64,000 bases of DNA from JBJHBP01 sp050485645 (GCA_050485645.1 JBJHBT010000011.1:41243-105242); one strand, 5' to 3'; positions 45,346 through 53,666 are shown, counted from the stretch's first letter. Notes: a model not told the origin generated them from the letters alone. Made by a program: numbers and translations.

Positions 45346-46232
45346 AGCTCCTGGCGCTTCTTCTGGGCCTTGCGCTGGAGCGTGGTGTCACCAGCGTGCT
45401 GCATCTGCGTGAGCTGCGCTGGTTTGATCACTGGTTCGACCTCGGACTGCGCCACGGTGCGCGGGCGGGCTGGTTTGCCCGCTACGCGCTGATCATTCTG
45501 ACACTGGCATTGCCGCTTGTACCGATACTGTGGGCCAGCCTGATGTTGCAGGAGACGGGTTTCCCCTGGGATCTGCCGTACCTGCTGTTCGCCATCCTGG
45601 TGGTATTTTTCTGCCTTGGGCCTCGCGACCTGGTGAGTGAGGTGCATGAATACTGTGAAGCGGTCGACCGCGATGACCCGGAGACCGCGCATCGGGTGCT
45701 GGTCGAGCTGTCGGAGGTGGAGCGTCTGCGGGACAACGAGATCGATGTCGTGGAGGACGCGATTTTCATCCAGGCTACGAATCGCGTCTTTGGTGTGGTC
45801 TTCTGGTTTGTTGTTCTCGGGCCGGTCGGTGCCTGGCTGTTTCGGATCAGTGATCTGTTCCGCCGCCGCGCGGTGTTCGAATTCGCCCGTGGCGCGGCGC
45901 ACGGTGCCGCCGTTTCAGACACGGTGGAGAAGGTGCACGGCGTGCTGGTGTTCGTTCCTGCCAGACTGGCAGCGATGTGCTACGCGCTCAGCGGCAGTTT
46001 CGACGATGCGCTGAATGCGTGGAGGCGGCTCCGTACGCGCGGCCGGGTTGCGCTGCATCGAGCCAACGATGAAGTAGTCGCTCTGGTGGGCAGGGCGGCG
46101 ATGAGTGGTGCGCTGGCCGAGCCGCAAAATTCCAGTGCGGCCGCGCGCAATGCGCTCAGACTGGTGACACGTACGTTGTTCATCTGGGTGACGGTGATTG
46201 CGCTGATGACCATCTTCGGCTGGGCGGTCTGA
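45342..46232 (+). CDS. ampE: AmpE-like membrane protein
   Basis: 296 residues with about four membrane segments. It starts MKLLALLLGLALERGV, and the segments VLFAILVVFFCLGPRDL-like near 95, FWFVVLGPVGAWLFR near 165-180 and RLAAMCYALSGSFDDALNAWR near 205-230 are typical of AmpE, the partner of AmpD in the cell-envelope sensing operon. The ATG overlaps the ampD stop. Its function is not settled in any organism. Confidence 0.92.
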   Translation: MKLLALLLGLALERGVTSVLHLRELRWFDHWFDLGLRHGARAGWFARYALIILTLALPLVPILWASLMLQETGFPWDLPYLLFAILVVFFCLGPRDLVSEVHEYCEAVDRDDPETAHRVLVELSEVERLRDNEIDVVEDAIFIQATNRVFGVVFWFVVLGPVGAWLFRISDLFRRRAVFEFARGAAHGAAVSDTVEKVHGVLVFVPARLAAMCYALSGSFDDALNAWRRLRTRGRVALHRANDEVVALVGRAAMSGALAEPQNSSAAARNALRLVTRTLFIWVTVIALMTIFGWAV

Positions 46233-46249
46233 TCCGTCCTGCGGATCAG
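46229..46249. terminator. Perfect hairpin between ampE and the convergent adenosyltransferase gene
   Basis: CTGATCCG, loop TCCTG, CGGATCAG: a perfect 8-bp stem that contains the ampE stop. It lacks a U-tract on either strand, so it may act only as a transcript 3'-end stabiliser for ampE. Confidence 0.45.
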
Positions 46250-46261
46250 ACCCGCGATCTG

Positions 46262-46816
46262 TCACTCTCGGCGCTCGTGGTCCCACAGCGCTTCCTGCCC
46301 GCCGTGGCTGCGGGCTATCACCCGTGCGATAACGAACAGCAGATCGGAGAGGCGATTCAGATAGCGTGTCAGGACCGGATTCACCGGAACGGTGTGGGCC
46401 AGCGTCCACAGACTGCGCTCGGCGCGCCGGCATACCGCACGCGCGAGATGGCAGGCTGAAGCAGCCCGGCTGCCGCCCGGCAGGATGAATTCCTGTAGTG
46501 GCGGCAGCGTGGCATTGAGATCGTCCAGCGACTTTTCCAGTCGCGCCACCGACGCGTCGCTGATCCCCGTGTAGTCCGGAAAAGCGATTTCCCCGCCAAT
46601 CTCGAACAACTCGTGCTGGACATCGAACAGGCATCGGCGGATGTCGTCGGACAGTTCCTGCTCGGCCAGCACCATGCCGATCACGCAGCTGGTTTCGTCA
46701 ACGTCGCCGCATGCATTGATGCGCGCATCGGTCTTGGCAACCCGTTCGCCGGTCGCCAGGCCAGTGGTGCCGTCGTCACCGGTGCGTGTATAGATTCTGC
46801 TCAGACGATTACCCAT
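46262..46816 (-). CDS. Cob(I)alamin adenosyltransferase, PduO type
   Basis: 184 residues. Makes adenosylcobalamin from cob(I)alamin and ATP. The ATP-binding start RIYTRTGDDGTTGLATGERVAK, the DVDETSCVIGM motif, and FILPGGSRAASACHLARAVCRRAERS near residue 110-135 are diagnostic. GGAG precedes the ATG by 3-4 bp. It is 170 bp downstream, on the same strand, of the terminator that ends the putative small RNA; no cobalamin riboswitch is recognisable. Confidence 0.94.
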   Translation of the reverse strand: MGNRLSRIYTRTGDDGTTGLATGERVAKTDARINACGDVDETSCVIGMVLAEQELSDDIRRCLFDVQHELFEIGGEIAFPDYTGISDASVARLEKSLDDLNATLPPLQEFILPGGSRAASACHLARAVCRRAERSLWTLAHTVPVNPVLTRYLNRLSDLLFVIARVIARSHGGQEALWDHERRE

Positions 46817-46985
46817 GGAAGCTCCGATGGCAGCGTGGTGAAAGCCGATGGCAGCGCGTTGAAAGGATTCGCCGACACGGGTGCGGTACGCATGAGGAAT
46901 TCACGGAATCTGCGGAACCCTGAGCGCAACGCAGAGTCTATTACAACAGGTGCGCACACGCCGCCAGGCTGCGCGGTGGTGGCAC

Positions 46986-47018
46986 AAAAAAGAAAACCCG
47001 GCGGTGGGAGCGCCGGGT
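46986..47018 (-). terminator. Rho-independent terminator of the putative small RNA
   Basis: A perfect 8-bp stem ACCCGGCG/CGCCGGGT (46996-47018, 7-base loop). On the minus strand it is followed by TTTTCTTTTTT (46996-46986). It reads correctly only for a leftward transcript starting in the gap. Confidence 0.92.
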
Positions 47019-47090
47019 CAGACACTTTCTTGTTATCGGAGTTTTACGGTTTCTAGTATGCGGCCCGGCTGCTGGCAGACTTTGTATGCG

Positions 47091-47231
47091 TCAAAGTGCT
47101 ACCGCTTGTTGGTGTTGTTGTATGCAGCCTTCGTTGTCTTCTTCTTGTTCTGTTTCTTGTTCTTCTAATCTGGTTTCAAAATTTAACAGAACCGTGTGCG
47201 GAATCGCACAGTTTTTCTGTTGCTTGTGCAC
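47091..47231 (-). CDS. Possible 46-residue peptide within the small RNA
   Basis: A GTG start (47231) lies 6 bp after GGAGG and opens a frame of 46 codons plus stop. The peptide (MHKQQKNCAIPHTVLL at the start) becomes rich in Glu and Gln because the frame crosses the A-rich tract. The Shine-Dalgarno would be in the 5' hairpin stem. I consider it more likely a by-product of RNA composition than a gene, but a dual-function RNA is possible. Confidence 0.2.
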   Translation of the reverse strand: MHKQQKNCAIPHTVLLNFETRLEEQETEQEEDNEGCIQQHQQAVAL

Positions 47232-47265
47232 TCAACACCTCCGTTCAGGAGGCGGAATTCTACAA

Positions 47266-47280
47266 GCAAAAGCCGTGCCA
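47266..47280 (-). promoter_or_regulatory. Sigma-54 promoter (-24/-12)
   Basis: On the minus strand the sequence is TGGCACGGCTTTTGCT, matching TGGCACG-N4-TTGCW at every fixed position, with exactly 10 bp between the GG and GC doublets. It points leftward into the gap, with predicted start near 47254. There is no ORF of normal size downstream before the terminator. Confidence 0.9.
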
Positions 47281-47327
47281 CGAGAATTATTTCCATTAAA
47301 AACAGCTAAATAGAGTGGCGATTTTGG

Positions 47328-47343
47328 GAGCTTCGCGATGCTC
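47328..47343. promoter_or_regulatory. Candidate enhancer dyad upstream of the sigma-54 promoter
   Basis: GAGCTTCGCGATGCTC is a near-perfect 16-bp dyad centred about 81 bp upstream of the predicted transcription start, and ACTGGCCAGT (47369-47378) is a perfect palindrome at about -119. Sigma-54 promoters need an activator bound upstream at such distances. Neither matches a motif I know well. The remainder of 47281-47525 holds no gene I can support. Confidence 0.35.
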
Positions 47344-47525
47344 GACGGGGCGTCTGTAAGAAATTTCGACTGGCCAGTTGCCGTCATCATCTATACCAGC
47401 TTCTCAGATTTCAAAGATAAGTCATTGAATTAAAAGAGTGCGCAAATTCTGGTAGCCTGCGTGATGTGTCTACTTCAGATCCGGACGGTGGCCAGATGCT
47501 GCCGGTGTCGCACAGGATGTGACAG

Positions 47526-50273
47526 TCAGGGAACCGGGTGCGCGGGTGTGACCGGGGCCTGCCAGAGCGTCGTGCGATCCATCCAGCGTCCGCCCTTCAC
47601 AACCGCGGTGATGCGCCGGATGTCCTCGATCCGCTCCAGCGGATCGCCATCGATGACGACGAAATCAGCCAGCCGACCCGCCTCCAGCGTACCGATCTGG
47701 CCTTCCAGGCCCAGCGCCAGCGCGGCCTGCGCGGTGGCGATGCGCAACACATGGTCATTGGGGATGCCGGCGCGTGCAAGCAGCGCCAGCTCCGCGTGCA
47801 GTCCCGGTCCGTATGGCACAGCCGGCGCATCGGTTCCCGCGGAGACCCTGCCGCCGCCGCGCACGATTTGCGCCACCTTGTCCTGCAGCCCGTGCAGCGA
47901 TCCGTTGACGGCGCCATTGGTCGGTACCCACAGGGCGCGTTCCGACGCGGGGTAGAACGCGGCGAAGGCAGGGTCGCTCACCGCCTCGCGCCAGCTGCTG
48001 CCCAGGGCGTCGAGACCGCCCAGCGCACCGAGCGTGGGCGTCAGCATGACACCGGAGGTGATTGTCGTACTCAACACGTCCTGGTACGTGAAGCTTAACG
48101 GTGAGATTTCGATCGTCTCAAGGTGGCCCGGCGTGCCGCGCCAGTGCTGCAGGCTCGCCGGCAGCAGCGGCTGTTGCCAGGGCGTGATCCTGAGCTTGTG
48201 TGCCAGTGCGGTCAGACTGTGGCCAAGGCCATCGGCGATGCCCGCGTAGTGCTGCACGACGATCGGGTACGAATCCGCGATGTCGAACGCGATGCCGTTG
48301 GTCGACACGGTGCTGGCGGCCGCCACGGGACTGACGATCAGCCGCGGCCCCGGCCGTCGTCCGCTGGCCCAGGATTCGCTGCGCTCCAGCGCTTCGGGAA
48401 CGCGGGTCGTCCGCTCGCGGACCGTCGTGATTCCCCAGGCCAACCAGATCCGTCCCAGACGCCCGCCCGTCAGCACCGACTGATGAGCGTGCAGATCGAT
48501 GAGACCGGGGATGACGGTCAGGTCTGCTGCATCGATGACCTTGTCCGGCAGGGGCAGCCTATTGCGACCCACGATGGCGGTGATTCGCTGTCCCTGCACA
48601 TGTATGTCCATGTGTCGCAGATAGTTGCCGCGCAAACCGTCGAAGACCCTGCCGGCCTGAACGACATAGGTCTCCGTGCTGTCGGGCTGGTGCCACTCGA
48701 CGGCCATGACGCTGTCCGGCAATGCGGTCGGCTCCGGTGGTGGTTCGGATGACAGCAGGGCGCCGGTAACGGCATCAAACCACAACAGGTCACGCGAGCC
48801 GGCCGCGGCCATCCTCGCGACGACACCGATGCGCTCACCGTTCGCGCTCCAGCGCACGGCCTCGGCGTCGATCAGGTCGCCCGCCAGCGTGCGCCGCGTG
48901 CCGGCGGCGTCGGTCAGCGCCATGATCTGCAGCGTGGCCGGCGCCCATGTACCCAGTCCCTGTGTGTGCAGAAAGGCGATCTGTCCACCGCCCGGCGAAA
49001 TCGCCGGTTCGAAATGCTTCCCGCTCCCGAACGTCAGCTGTTGCGTAGCCTGGCTGTCCAGGTTCATCAGCCACAGGTTCAGCTCCCCGTCACGGTCGCT
49101 GGTGAACGCGATCTGACTGTCATCCGCCGACAGCGCCGGGTGGGCGTAGAAGTGTGTGTCATCGGTGAGCTGGAGCAGCGGAGCACCGGCGTCCTGCAGC
49201 CAGAGATCGCCCAGTGCCGCGAACACCGTGCGCTGTCCGTCGATGCTGGTGGCAAGCCCGGCATGGCCGCGAGCGGCATGTGGACCGTCAGCGTCCATCA
49301 CCGTGCGAATCAGTGGGGGCTCGTACGCGGGTACGAGTACCGCGGCGTTGAGGTGAACCGGACGGCGGGCGATCTGCGCCAGCCCGCGTCGCCAGATCTG
49401 GCCATCGGCGGTGTACAGGTATTCCGCGGCAGACAGCCATGCGGCGCGCGAAGCGAAAACATCCTCTCCCTGATTGAGCCGCCGCAGCAAAGGCGGATCG
49501 GCCAGTATCAGCATGTGTGAGAACGTGGCCCGTCCGTCCTGATGCTCGTTGAAAACGATCACGCCGCCGTCCGGACGCCAGCTGGGTGCCGACAGCGGGT
49601 ACGCGGAATCGTGCAGCTGCACGGTCGAGCCCGTCGGTGTCAATGCCCTGAGCTGCCAGCGGCCGTTGTGCGCCAGCACGTAGGCGATCTCGCCGCGCTC
49701 CGACACCGCCGGAAAAGACGCATCACCCGGTTCGGACGTCAGCCGGGAAACGACGTTCCCGGCCGCCAGGTCCAGCCGCCACAGACCGTACTGACCGGCG
49801 CGGTCGGATGCGAACACGATAGCGTTGCCGTCGGGCATGAAGTCCGGTTCGCGATCATTGTAGGGGCCGTCGGTCAATGCCACGCGGCTGTGATCGGCGA
49901 GGTCGAGCAGCCAGAGTGTCCAGCGCCCTTCGAGGTGCCGCTGGTAAACGACCTTCGTACCGTCGGGACTGACGCGTGGGTGTCTTGCGCGTTCGGTGGC
50001 GGGTGTCAGTGGCGCGGCACCGCCTCCGCTGACCGGCAGCTGCCAGAGTCGTCCCAGCAGTCCCACCACCAGGGTCGAACCGTCGGGCGTGATGGCCACG
50101 GACATGTTGGTGCCCTGACGAACATCGGCAATACGTTCCTCGCCATGCGCCGGCAGGCTGGCGCAGGCCAACAGTGCGATCATGGCGATTGCAGGCAGGT
50201 GGCGCGCAAGCGTTCGTGCCGTCCCGCGCACGGACATCGGCTGTGAGCGATCGGGCGGGTGCCGGCTGACCAT
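47526..50273 (-). CDS. Amidohydrolase with N-terminal TolB-like beta-propeller
   Basis: About 915 residues. A signal sequence (AIAMIALLACASLPAHG) includes a possible lipobox LLAC. The N-terminal 500 residues are WD40/PD40-type repeats (HPRVSPDGTKVVYQR, REPDFMPDGNAIVFASDRAG, HPALSADDSQIAFTSDRDGELNLW). The C-terminal half is an amidohydrolase domain with VIPGLIDLHAHQS (metal His pair) and GTDAPAVPYG (metal Asp). The substrate is unknown; such fusions are secreted metal-dependent hydrolases or peptidase-like enzymes. The start at 50273 overlaps the pdxH stop (TGATG); a cleaner signal peptide starts at 50237. Confidence 0.87.
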   Translation of the reverse strand: MVSRHPPDRSQPMSVRGTARTLARHLPAIAMIALLACASLPAHGEERIADVRQGTNMSVAITPDGSTLVVGLLGRLWQLPVSGGGAAPLTPATERARHPRVSPDGTKVVYQRHLEGRWTLWLLDLADHSRVALTDGPYNDREPDFMPDGNAIVFASDRAGQYGLWRLDLAAGNVVSRLTSEPGDASFPAVSERGEIAYVLAHNGRWQLRALTPTGSTVQLHDSAYPLSAPSWRPDGGVIVFNEHQDGRATFSHMLILADPPLLRRLNQGEDVFASRAAWLSAAEYLYTADGQIWRRGLAQIARRPVHLNAAVLVPAYEPPLIRTVMDADGPHAARGHAGLATSIDGQRTVFAALGDLWLQDAGAPLLQLTDDTHFYAHPALSADDSQIAFTSDRDGELNLWLMNLDSQATQQLTFGSGKHFEPAISPGGGQIAFLHTQGLGTWAPATLQIMALTDAAGTRRTLAGDLIDAEAVRWSANGERIGVVARMAAAGSRDLLWFDAVTGALLSSEPPPEPTALPDSVMAVEWHQPDSTETYVVQAGRVFDGLRGNYLRHMDIHVQGQRITAIVGRNRLPLPDKVIDAADLTVIPGLIDLHAHQSVLTGGRLGRIWLAWGITTVRERTTRVPEALERSESWASGRRPGPRLIVSPVAAASTVSTNGIAFDIADSYPIVVQHYAGIADGLGHSLTALAHKLRITPWQQPLLPASLQHWRGTPGHLETIEISPLSFTYQDVLSTTITSGVMLTPTLGALGGLDALGSSWREAVSDPAFAAFYPASERALWVPTNGAVNGSLHGLQDKVAQIVRGGGRVSAGTDAPAVPYGPGLHAELALLARAGIPNDHVLRIATAQAALALGLEGQIGTLEAGRLADFVVIDGDPLERIEDIRRITAVVKGGRWMDRTTLWQAPVTPAHPVP

Positions 50274-50917
50274 CAGGGCTGCAGCCGCTGGTGGCGCCAC
50301 TGGCCGGCGCGAAAGCCCGTACCATTTTCCAGTGGCACCAGTTCCCTCTCGTAGCGAACGCGGTCGTGAAACCGTTCGCCGCCCTCCTGCCACAGTTCCA
50401 CTGCCGCGAACCACAGACGGTAGCCTCCCCAGTGATCCGGTCTTGGAACGCCGGCCGGTTGCGGCTGCGCATCCAGATCACGGCGCATCGCTTCGGCGCG
50501 CCGGATCAGTTGCGCGCGATCATCCAGCGGGCGACTCTGCTCACTGACCAGGGCGTTGATCCGGCTGCCGATCGGACGCTGCCCGAAGTAGGCGTCGCTT
50601 TCCGCTGCGGGTGAGCGCACCACTCGCCCTTCGAGGCGCACCTGCCGGCCCTGACCGGGCCAGTAGATCACACCGGCCGCGACGGTGGTGGTATCCAGAT
50701 CCACGCTCTTGCGAGACAGGTAGTTGGTGTAGAACACGGCGTAGCCGTGATCCAGTGATAATCCCCGCATCAGCACCATGCGCACCGATGGCGCGCCGCT
50801 GCCGTCCACCGTGGCCAGCGCCAGTGCATCGGGATTGTGCTGCCCGGACGCCGTCGCGTCATCCAGCCATGCCCTGATGACGGGCAGCGGATCGGCGGGC
50901 GCGGTATCGGACAACAT
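50273..50917 (-). CDS. pdxH: Pyridoxamine 5'-phosphate oxidase
   Basis: 214 residues. Makes pyridoxal 5'-phosphate with FMN. Family motifs are SVRMVLMRGL, FYTNYLSRKSVDL, GRQVRLEGRV, and the C-terminal WRHQRLQP. The ATG at 50917 (MLSDTAPADP) is preferred to a TTG two codons before it. It is 21 bp after fghA on the same strand and coupled to the amidohydrolase gene. It complements yggS in PLP supply. Confidence 0.95.
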   Translation of the reverse strand: MLSDTAPADPLPVIRAWLDDATASGQHNPDALALATVDGSGAPSVRMVLMRGLSLDHGYAVFYTNYLSRKSVDLDTTTVAAGVIYWPGQGRQVRLEGRVVRSPAAESDAYFGQRPIGSRINALVSEQSRPLDDRAQLIRRAEAMRRDLDAQPQPAGVPRPDHWGGYRLWFAAVELWQEGGERFHDRVRYERELVPLENGTGFRAGQWRHQRLQP

Positions 50918-50938
50918 TGGCAATGACTGGTGCCGGCC

Positions 50939-51778
50939 TCAGGCCAGTGCGCGGGCGTGAAACTGCAGGTGGTCGCCGATGAATGTCGAGACGAAATAGT
51001 AGCCGTGGTCGTAGCCCTGCTGTTCGCGATAGCGCAGCGCCTGGCCGGAGGCCTCGCAGGCCGCCTTGAGATCGGCCGGGCGAAGCTTCTCCAGAAACGG
51101 GTCGCCCATGCCCTGATCGATCAGCAGCTCCTGCGGGTGCGTCGTGCGTCGCAGCACTTCGCTGGCGTCGTAATCCAGCCAGGTGCTCTCGTCCGGACCC
51201 AGATAGGCACCCAGCGCCTTGCGTCCCCAGTCCGAACGGCTCGCGGCGGCGATGGGTGCGAACGCGGAAATCGAGCGGTAGGCCGACGCGTTGCGCAGGC
51301 CGATGATCAGCGCGCCATGGCCACCCATGGAATGTCCACTGATCGATTTGCGATCCGCGTCCACCGGCAGGTTGGCGTTGACGGTGTCCACCAGTTCGCG
51401 GGCCACGTAGTCGTACATGCGGTAGTGTGGCGCCCAGGGTGCCTGCGTGGCGTTCACGTAGAATCCGGCGCCGCCGCCAAGGTCCACATGCTCGTCCTGA
51501 CCGGCGACCTCCACGCCACGCGGGCTGGTGTCGGGAATGATCAGGGCGATACCCAGTTCCGCCGCGTAGCGCTGGGCGCCGGACTTCACGCTGAAGTTTT
51601 CCTCGGTGCAGGTCAGGCCCGACAGCCAGTACAGTGCCGGTACGCGTCCATGCTCGGCCGCAGGCGGCAGGTAGGTTGCGAACTGCATCGTGCAGTCGCA
51701 GGTTTTCGCGTAATGTCGCCAGGTCTGCTGTCGACCGCCGAAGCATCTTGATTCGGCAACCAGCTCAATGTCAGCCAT
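50939..51778 (-). CDS. fghA: S-formylglutathione hydrolase
   Basis: 279 residues. An esterase-fold enzyme that completes glutathione-dependent formaldehyde oxidation. Nucleophile elbow GHSMGGHGA (about residue 148), the acid in LLIDQGMGDPF and the catalytic His in GYDHGYYFVSTF are all visible, as is SGLTCTEENF. The glutathione-dependent dehydrogenase gene is not adjacent. First gene of the leftward fghA-pdxH-amidohydrolase group. Confidence 0.96.
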   Translation of the reverse strand: MADIELVAESRCFGGRQQTWRHYAKTCDCTMQFATYLPPAAEHGRVPALYWLSGLTCTEENFSVKSGAQRYAAELGIALIIPDTSPRGVEVAGQDEHVDLGGGAGFYVNATQAPWAPHYRMYDYVARELVDTVNANLPVDADRKSISGHSMGGHGALIIGLRNASAYRSISAFAPIAAASRSDWGRKALGAYLGPDESTWLDYDASEVLRRTTHPQELLIDQGMGDPFLEKLRPADLKAACEASGQALRYREQQGYDHGYYFVSTFIGDHLQFHARALA

Positions 51779-51897
51779 CTTGAGATCCTTCTGTGTCGGG
51801 TCGGCGAGCATTCTACCCGCCTGCGTCGTTGCGCGCTCCGGTCGGCTGGCGCAAAGTTCGCTCCTGCGGATCTTGGCCGCTGTGACGGGACGACAGG

Positions 51898-52986
51898 ATG
51901 ACTTTGACGGAACTGCGTGAACGCCTTTCGGCGGTGGATCGCGAGCTGATGGAGCTGGTGGCGACGCGCGAACGTATCGTAACCGCCATCGGTGTACACA
52001 AGATCGAAACCGGCGTGCCTACCCGTGATTTCGAGCGTGAGCGGGAAGTGCTGCGCAATGCCCGCGGGCAGGCCGGTTCTCTTGGGCTGGATCCTGAGCT
52101 CGCCGAGGACATCATGCGTCTGTTGATCCGCTCTTCGCTGACCCGCCAGGAGCAGACACGGGTTGCCGCGCAGACGGCGGGGGCCGGCAAGCGGGTTCTG
52201 ATCATCGGTGGAGCCGGCAAAATGGGCGCGTGGTTCGCCGGGTTTCTTGCGTCGCAGGGCTACGGGATTCACGTCGCCGACCCGGCCCCGACCGATCTGC
52301 CCTATCCGCGCACCGACGACTGGCGCGGACTGGATCTGGACCACGACATCATCATCGTGGCTACGCCGATGAAAGTCGCCGCAGCGGTGCTGGCGGAACT
52401 GGCGGCCCGGGCGCCGCGGGGGCTGGTCATCGACATCGGTTCGCTGAAATCGCCGTTGCGTTCGGGGCTCGAGGCGCTGGCCGCGGCCGGCTGCCGGGTT
52501 GCTTCCATCCACCCGATGTTCGGGCCGGACACCCGACTGTTGTCGGGCCGCCATGTGATCTTCTGCGATGCCGGCGTGGCGCAGGCCACGATCGAGGCGC
52601 GTAGTCTGTTCGCGTCAACGATGGCGGAGCAGATCGAGATGAGCCTGGACGATCATGATCGGCTGATTGCCTACGTGCTCGGGCTGTCTCACGCGCTCAA
52701 TCTGGTTTTCTTCACTGCACTGGCCGAGAGTGGCGAACTGCTGCCGCGCCTGAAGGAACTGTCCAGCACCACATTCGACGCGCAGCTGCGGGTGGCCAGC
52801 CTGGTGGCGCAGGACAACCCGCGCCTGTACTTTGAGATCCAGTCGCTGAATTCCTATGGGCAGACATCTCTGTCCGCCTTGCGCGCGGCGACGGAGAAGG
52901 TCGCGCGCCTCGTGGAGCACGGTGACGAGTCCGGGTTCGTGGCACTGATGGAGGCCGGCCGTGAGTATCTGGGCAACCGTCGTTGA
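51898..52986 (+). CDS. tyrA: Bifunctional chorismate mutase/prephenate dehydrogenase (T-protein)
   Basis: 362 residues. The N-terminal 85 residues are an AroQ-type chorismate mutase (LTELRERLSAVDRELMELVATR). The C-terminal part is a prephenate dehydrogenase with a Rossmann motif IIGGAGKMG (about 102-110), IDIGSLKSP, and SIHPMFGPD (about 203). It makes 4-hydroxyphenylpyruvate for tyrosine synthesis. Divergent from fghA across 119 bp. Confidence 0.95.
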   Translation: MTLTELRERLSAVDRELMELVATRERIVTAIGVHKIETGVPTRDFEREREVLRNARGQAGSLGLDPELAEDIMRLLIRSSLTRQEQTRVAAQTAGAGKRVLIIGGAGKMGAWFAGFLASQGYGIHVADPAPTDLPYPRTDDWRGLDLDHDIIIVATPMKVAAAVLAELAARAPRGLVIDIGSLKSPLRSGLEALAAAGCRVASIHPMFGPDTRLLSGRHVIFCDAGVAQATIEARSLFASTMAEQIEMSLDDHDRLIAYVLGLSHALNLVFFTALAESGELLPRLKELSSTTFDAQLRVASLVAQDNPRLYFEIQSLNSYGQTSLSALRAATEKVARLVEHGDESGFVALMEAGREYLGNRR

Positions 52987-53075
52987 CCGAGCCCTTATAA
53001 TGGCCTTCAAACGGCTGCGGCGCGATCAGGTTCGCGCCTCGGGCTATGCACAGGCAAATGCCCCGCGAGCAGACC

Positions 53076-53666
53076 ATGGATTTTATCGACGAACAGGGAT
53101 TTCGGGCCAACGTCGGCATCATTCTTACGGATGGCGCCGGTCGCGTACTTATTGCCGGTCGTCGCGGGCGTAGCGGCTGGCAGTTTCCCCAAGGCGGGGT
53201 GCATCTCGAGGAACAGACCGAGATGGCGATGTACAGGGAGCTGCGCGAGGAGGTTGGTCTGGAGCCCGGCGATGTGGAGCTGGTCGGCACCACGCGCGAC
53301 TGGCTGCACTATCGCCTGCCGCAGCGCTTCGTGCGCAGGGCATCGGATCCCGTGTGCGTTGGCCAGAAGCAGCGCTGGTTCCTGCTGCAACTGGTTTCAA
53401 GCGCCGATCGCGTGCGTCTGGATGCCACCGAAGAACCGGAGTTCGATCGCTGGCGCTGGGTGGATTACTGGCGGCCGGTAAAGGAGGTGGTGTACTTCAA
53501 GCGCCATGTCTACGTGCGTGCGCTGAGCGAACTGGGGCCTCTGGCCTTCCCGGAAACCGGCCCGCCACCGCCACCGCCATGGTGGCCGCGTCACTGGTCG
53601 CGCGCGCTGCGCACCGTAGCCGACGGAGCCCGGTGCATCGCGCGCGGCGAAGAGACAGGCTGCTAG
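53076..53666 (+). CDS. rppH: RNA pyrophosphohydrolase
   Basis: 196 residues. A Nudix enzyme that removes pyrophosphate from the 5' end of mRNAs to start RNase E decay. The Nudix box is GGVHLEEQTEMAMYRELREE, extending to VGL (about residues 40-62), preceded by SGWQFPQ. FRANVGIILTDG is the family start, so MDFIDEQGFR at 53076 was chosen over an ATG 10 codons upstream. The Pro-rich tail (GPPPPPPWWPRHW) is not conserved. Confidence 0.94.
   Translation: MDFIDEQGFRANVGIILTDGAGRVLIAGRRGRSGWQFPQGGVHLEEQTEMAMYRELREEVGLEPGDVELVGTTRDWLHYRLPQRFVRRASDPVCVGQKQRWFLLQLVSSADRVRLDATEEPEFDRWRWVDYWRPVKEVVYFKRHVYVRALSELGPLAFPETGPPPPPPWWPRHWSRALRTVADGARCIARGEETGC

Larger units (their letters stand above)
46986..47254 (-). 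ncRNA. Putative sigma-54-dependent, Hfq-binding small RNA (CrcZ-like architecture)
   Basis: About 269 nt, from a predicted start near 47254 to the terminator. In order, the RNA has: a 5' hairpin CCUCC-UGAAC-GGAGG; a long stem-loop AACAGAA...UUCUGUU enclosing UGUGCG-AUUC-CGCACA (about 47218-47182); a 38-nt A/G-rich tract of ARN-type triplets (47166-47129); an ACAACAACACCAACAA tract (about 47121-47106); a third UAACAAGAAA tract (about 47035-47026); and the terminator. GCAUAC occurs three times (47125, 47089, 47061). These are the elements expected of an RNA that sequesters Hfq, as CrcZ does in Pseudomonas. The region is far less GC-rich than its surroundings. Homology is not established. Confidence 0.65.

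Noticed and set aside
46817..46985. Cobalamin riboswitch before the adenosyltransferase gene
   Set aside because: No B12-box-like sequence or suitable length of structured leader was seen between the small-RNA terminator and the start codon.
46817..47260. Plus-strand short frames in the T-rich gap (for example 47096-47299)
   Set aside because: They are Leu/Cys/Val-rich because the strand is T-rich, and the terminator and sigma-54 promoter both point to the minus strand.
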